Assembly (NCBI GenBank): GCA_023105745.1
Contig: JALGQZ010000008.1
Location: 24,007,866 to 24,071,865, forward strand
Reading direction: 5' to 3'
DNA length: 64,000 nucleotides
Source of the DNA: Austropuccinia psidii
Lineage: Eukaryota; Basidiomycota; Pucciniomycetes; Pucciniales; Sphaerophragmiaceae
Shown: positions 61,769 through 64,000 of the stretch, one piece after another
Layout of the letters: each line of letters begins with the position of its first letter
How positions within the stretch are numbered: position 1 is the first letter of the stretch
Notes under the pieces: generated by a model
What the model saw: only the letters and a program-made list of their open reading frames with translations
What the model was told of the DNA's origin: nothing
Databases searched by the model: none
Program-made: the position numbers and the translations under genes

Positions 61769-64000
61769 TCAAACTCTTGAGGTATTTGGGCCAGGCTTGT
61801 CTGGATACAATGAATGAAAATCCTTGAAAAGGTCTTGTGAGTTTATAAGGTTGAAAGCTGGTTCCCAAGTGGTTTTTTCTGGGTCTTCACTGAATCCTTT
61901 CCACTCTACAAGATACCATAAATTACCTCTCTTGAGCTTTGAGTCCAGAACCTGAGCCACTTCCCATTCTTCTTGCTTCTCCACTAAGACTGGTGGTGGT
62001 GGCAATTGATGTTGATTTGGGATAGTTGAATGCTTCACTGGTTCCAATAAGGACACATGGAATACAGGGTGAACTGACTTCCATTGCTGAGGCAACTTGA
62101 GGTGATATGCATGGCTGCCAATCTTCTTCAGAACTTCAAAGGGTCCCAACCATCTTTCTAATAATTTCTTGGTGGGTCTTGTTGTCTTGATTTTCTTGGA
62201 AGCTAGCCATACTTTGTCCCCAGGTTGGAAATCAGGTGGAATTTCTCTATTTCTCTCTGCATACTTCTTGAAACTCCTTATTGCTGACTCTAATTCTACT
62301 TTGACAACTTGCTGTACTTATTGGAGTTTTGTTGATAGCTTTCCAGAAGGTGAATCTTGAGAAATATGGATTGAGTCAAAGCTGGGATTTCTTCCATAAA
62401 TGGTGAAAAAAGGTGATTGCTTTTTTGATGAATTTTCTGCATTATTATAGGCAAATTCAGCCAGAGGTAGCCAGGTGTGCCAGTGATCTTGATGGTAACT
62501 GACATACATCCTAAGATACTGTTCTAGAATCTGATTTACCCTCTCTGTCTGTCCATCTGTTTCAGCATGAAAAGCAGTTGAAAGATCTCTTGATATCTTG
62601 AGCTGCTGACATAATTGAGTCCAGAATGATGAAACAAATAAGGATCCTCTATCACTAACAATACTTACTGGAAGGACATGCTTGGAAAATACATGACTAA
62701 TGAAGATTTGAGCTAAGTCCAGAGAGTTGATTGTTCCATAAGTTGGAATGAAGATTTCCATTTTTGAGAACCTGTCCACAACTACTATAATTGAGTCAAA
62801 GTTGTTTGAAAAGGGCAATTGAGTGATAAAGTCCATTTATAAGGAATTCCAAGGACCAGATGGAATTTGAAGAGGCTTGAGTAGTCCAAACTCCTTGTGA
62901 TGAATGTTCTTGTTTCTTGAACATTTCTGACATGAGAACACATAGTCCTTGATGAATTGATTCATGCCAGCCCAATAAAAATCCCTCTTGATGCATTTGA
63001 GGGTCTTCTCCTGGCCAGGATGGCCAGCCAAAGGTGAGTCATGACGCTTTTGAAGAATATTTAGTTGAAGTTCTTCATTTCTTGGGATTACCACTCTATC
63101 TTTGAATAATAACAACTTGGCTTGAGGTTCAAGAGAATAATATGGAATTGATTCACCCCTTTCCAGTTTCTTGAGTATTTCTTTATAGTCTTTGTCTTGC
63201 CATACTTCTTTTTGAATCTTGTCAACTAAATCTGAAAGTACTTCCACTTTGATTGAAAATAATCTTGACTCTTGAATTCCATCTTGCTTGATTACTTGAT
63301 GAAAATTTTGAGGATTCTTGCTGATGAAGTCCACCCCCCTCTCTGGGTACATGTTGTCCCAACGTGACAAGGCATCTGGTAAAGTGGCCAGCCTGCCTGG
63401 GCGGTAAGTGATAGTGAAGTGAAATTCTGAAAGAAACTCAGCCCAACAGGCCTGACAACAAGTAAGAGCTTTGGAAGACATAAAATACTGCAAGGAAGAG
63501 TGGTCTGTCAAGACCTCAAAAGAATTGGAAAGAGAGAGAAGAAATGCTCTCCAGCACTTGATATCCCAAACTATGCCAAGGAGTTCCTTGTCATGGATTT
63601 CATAGTTCAGCTCAGCTGGGAGAAGCTTGCAACTATTAAATGCAATGGGATGCTTTCCTGAGTCATTCACCTGTCTCAGTACAGCACCCAAGACATAATC
63701 AGAACCATTAGTCTCTACAATAGTAGGTAGAGAAGGATTGAAATGAGATAAGATAGGAGCAGTAGTGAAAGCTTCTTTGAGTGATTGAAACTGGCTAAGA
63801 GCTTCCTCATTGAAGATGAAGGGAGAATCTTTTTTGAGGAGAGAAGTGAGAGAAGTGATTTTTTTAGAATTTTTTTTTATGAAACAACAATAAAAATTGG
63901 CAAAGCCAACAAAAGATTGAAGGGCCTTGATGTTTTTGGGCTGAGGCCAATTGAGGATTTGCTGAACTTTTGAAGAATCCATCTTGAGGCCATCACTTGA
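61769..64000 (-). pseudogene. E6 pol (partial): RT end, RNase H, integrase, chromodomain
   Basis: Enters at the window edge inside the RT thumb (GLKMDSSKVQQIL). RNase H follows with ETNGSDY, where the first catalytic Asp is Asn, but with TDHS and LPDALSR kept. Integrase zinc finger (H...GHPG...CQKC, ~62,930-63,040), core (MDFI ~62,830, SDRG ~62,660, E ~62,560) and a canonical chromodomain (WYLVEWKGF, ~61,900) come next, stop 61769. Nonsense codons at 62837 (before MDFI) and 62318. No frameshift seen, so the copy is fairly young. Confidence 0.93.

Larger units (their letters stand above)
58145..64000 (-). mobile_element. E6, chromodomain Ty3/gypsy element (chromovirus), partial
   Basis: Minus-strand element with 3' LTR, polypurine tract, a 2.85-kb stretch holding a gene on the opposite strand, and pol continuing past 64000. 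The 5 bp left of the LTR are CAAGC; the other end is outside. Family differs from E1-E5: canonical chromodomain and other integrase and RNase H motifs. Confidence 0.9.

Overview
**Organism.** The window is AT-rich eukaryotic DNA made almost entirely of nested Ty3/gypsy LTR retrotransposons, with about 7 kb that is not recognisably retroelement. From my memory of the families, not from a search, the gag-pol proteins, the Tet-like oxygenase relic and the antisense gene near the right end look like multicopy families of rust fungi, most probably the myrtle rust Austropuccinia psidii. No intact cellular gene, tRNA, rRNA or CRISPR array was seen. Names E1-E6 and LTR-A to LTR-D are mine.

**Layout.** 1-1013: part of an LTR-B. 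1014-2876: an LTR-D. 2877-8706: E1 (minus), missing its 5' part because E2 lies in it. 8707-18991: E2 (plus), nearly intact, both LTRs present. 18992-24904: old locus sequence with a 78-bp minisatellite, a broken Tet-like 2OG-Fe(II) oxygenase gene and unrecognised minus-strand coding relics. 24905-36784: E3 (minus), complete, with a GATCT target duplication on both sides and a solo LTR-C of opposite orientation inside its 3' LTR. 36785-37720: continuation of the old locus, with a 49-bp minisatellite. 37721-52013: E4 (minus), a decayed element of another family carrying three solo LTR insertions. 52014-58144: E5 (minus), an old relative of E1-E3. 58145-64000: E6 (minus), a chromodomain chromovirus that cut E5 and runs off the window.

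**How the elements are built.** E2, E3 and E5 share a two-cistron plan. A small lysine-rich ORF1, spliced in E2, is followed by one long gag-protease-RT-RNase H-integrase-chromodomain ORF2 in a different frame. The ORF1 stop and ORF2 start overlap as ATGA in E3 and TAATG in E5. In E2 a single base change at 12000 can explain the loss of both the stop form and the start. This points to coupled termination-reinitiation rather than ribosomal frameshifting. E6 carries, between pol and its 3' LTR, a spliced gene on the opposite strand (59777-61065) whose frame is preserved apart from four TAA codons. These two architectures are the strongest candidates for something undescribed.

**History.** E5 is the oldest recognisable element; E4 lies in its LTR and E6 in its ORF1. 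E3 entered the old locus, E2 entered E1, and solo LTRs then accumulated in E3 and E4. Mismatched flanks at E2 and at the left of E4 suggest recombination or deletion between copies.
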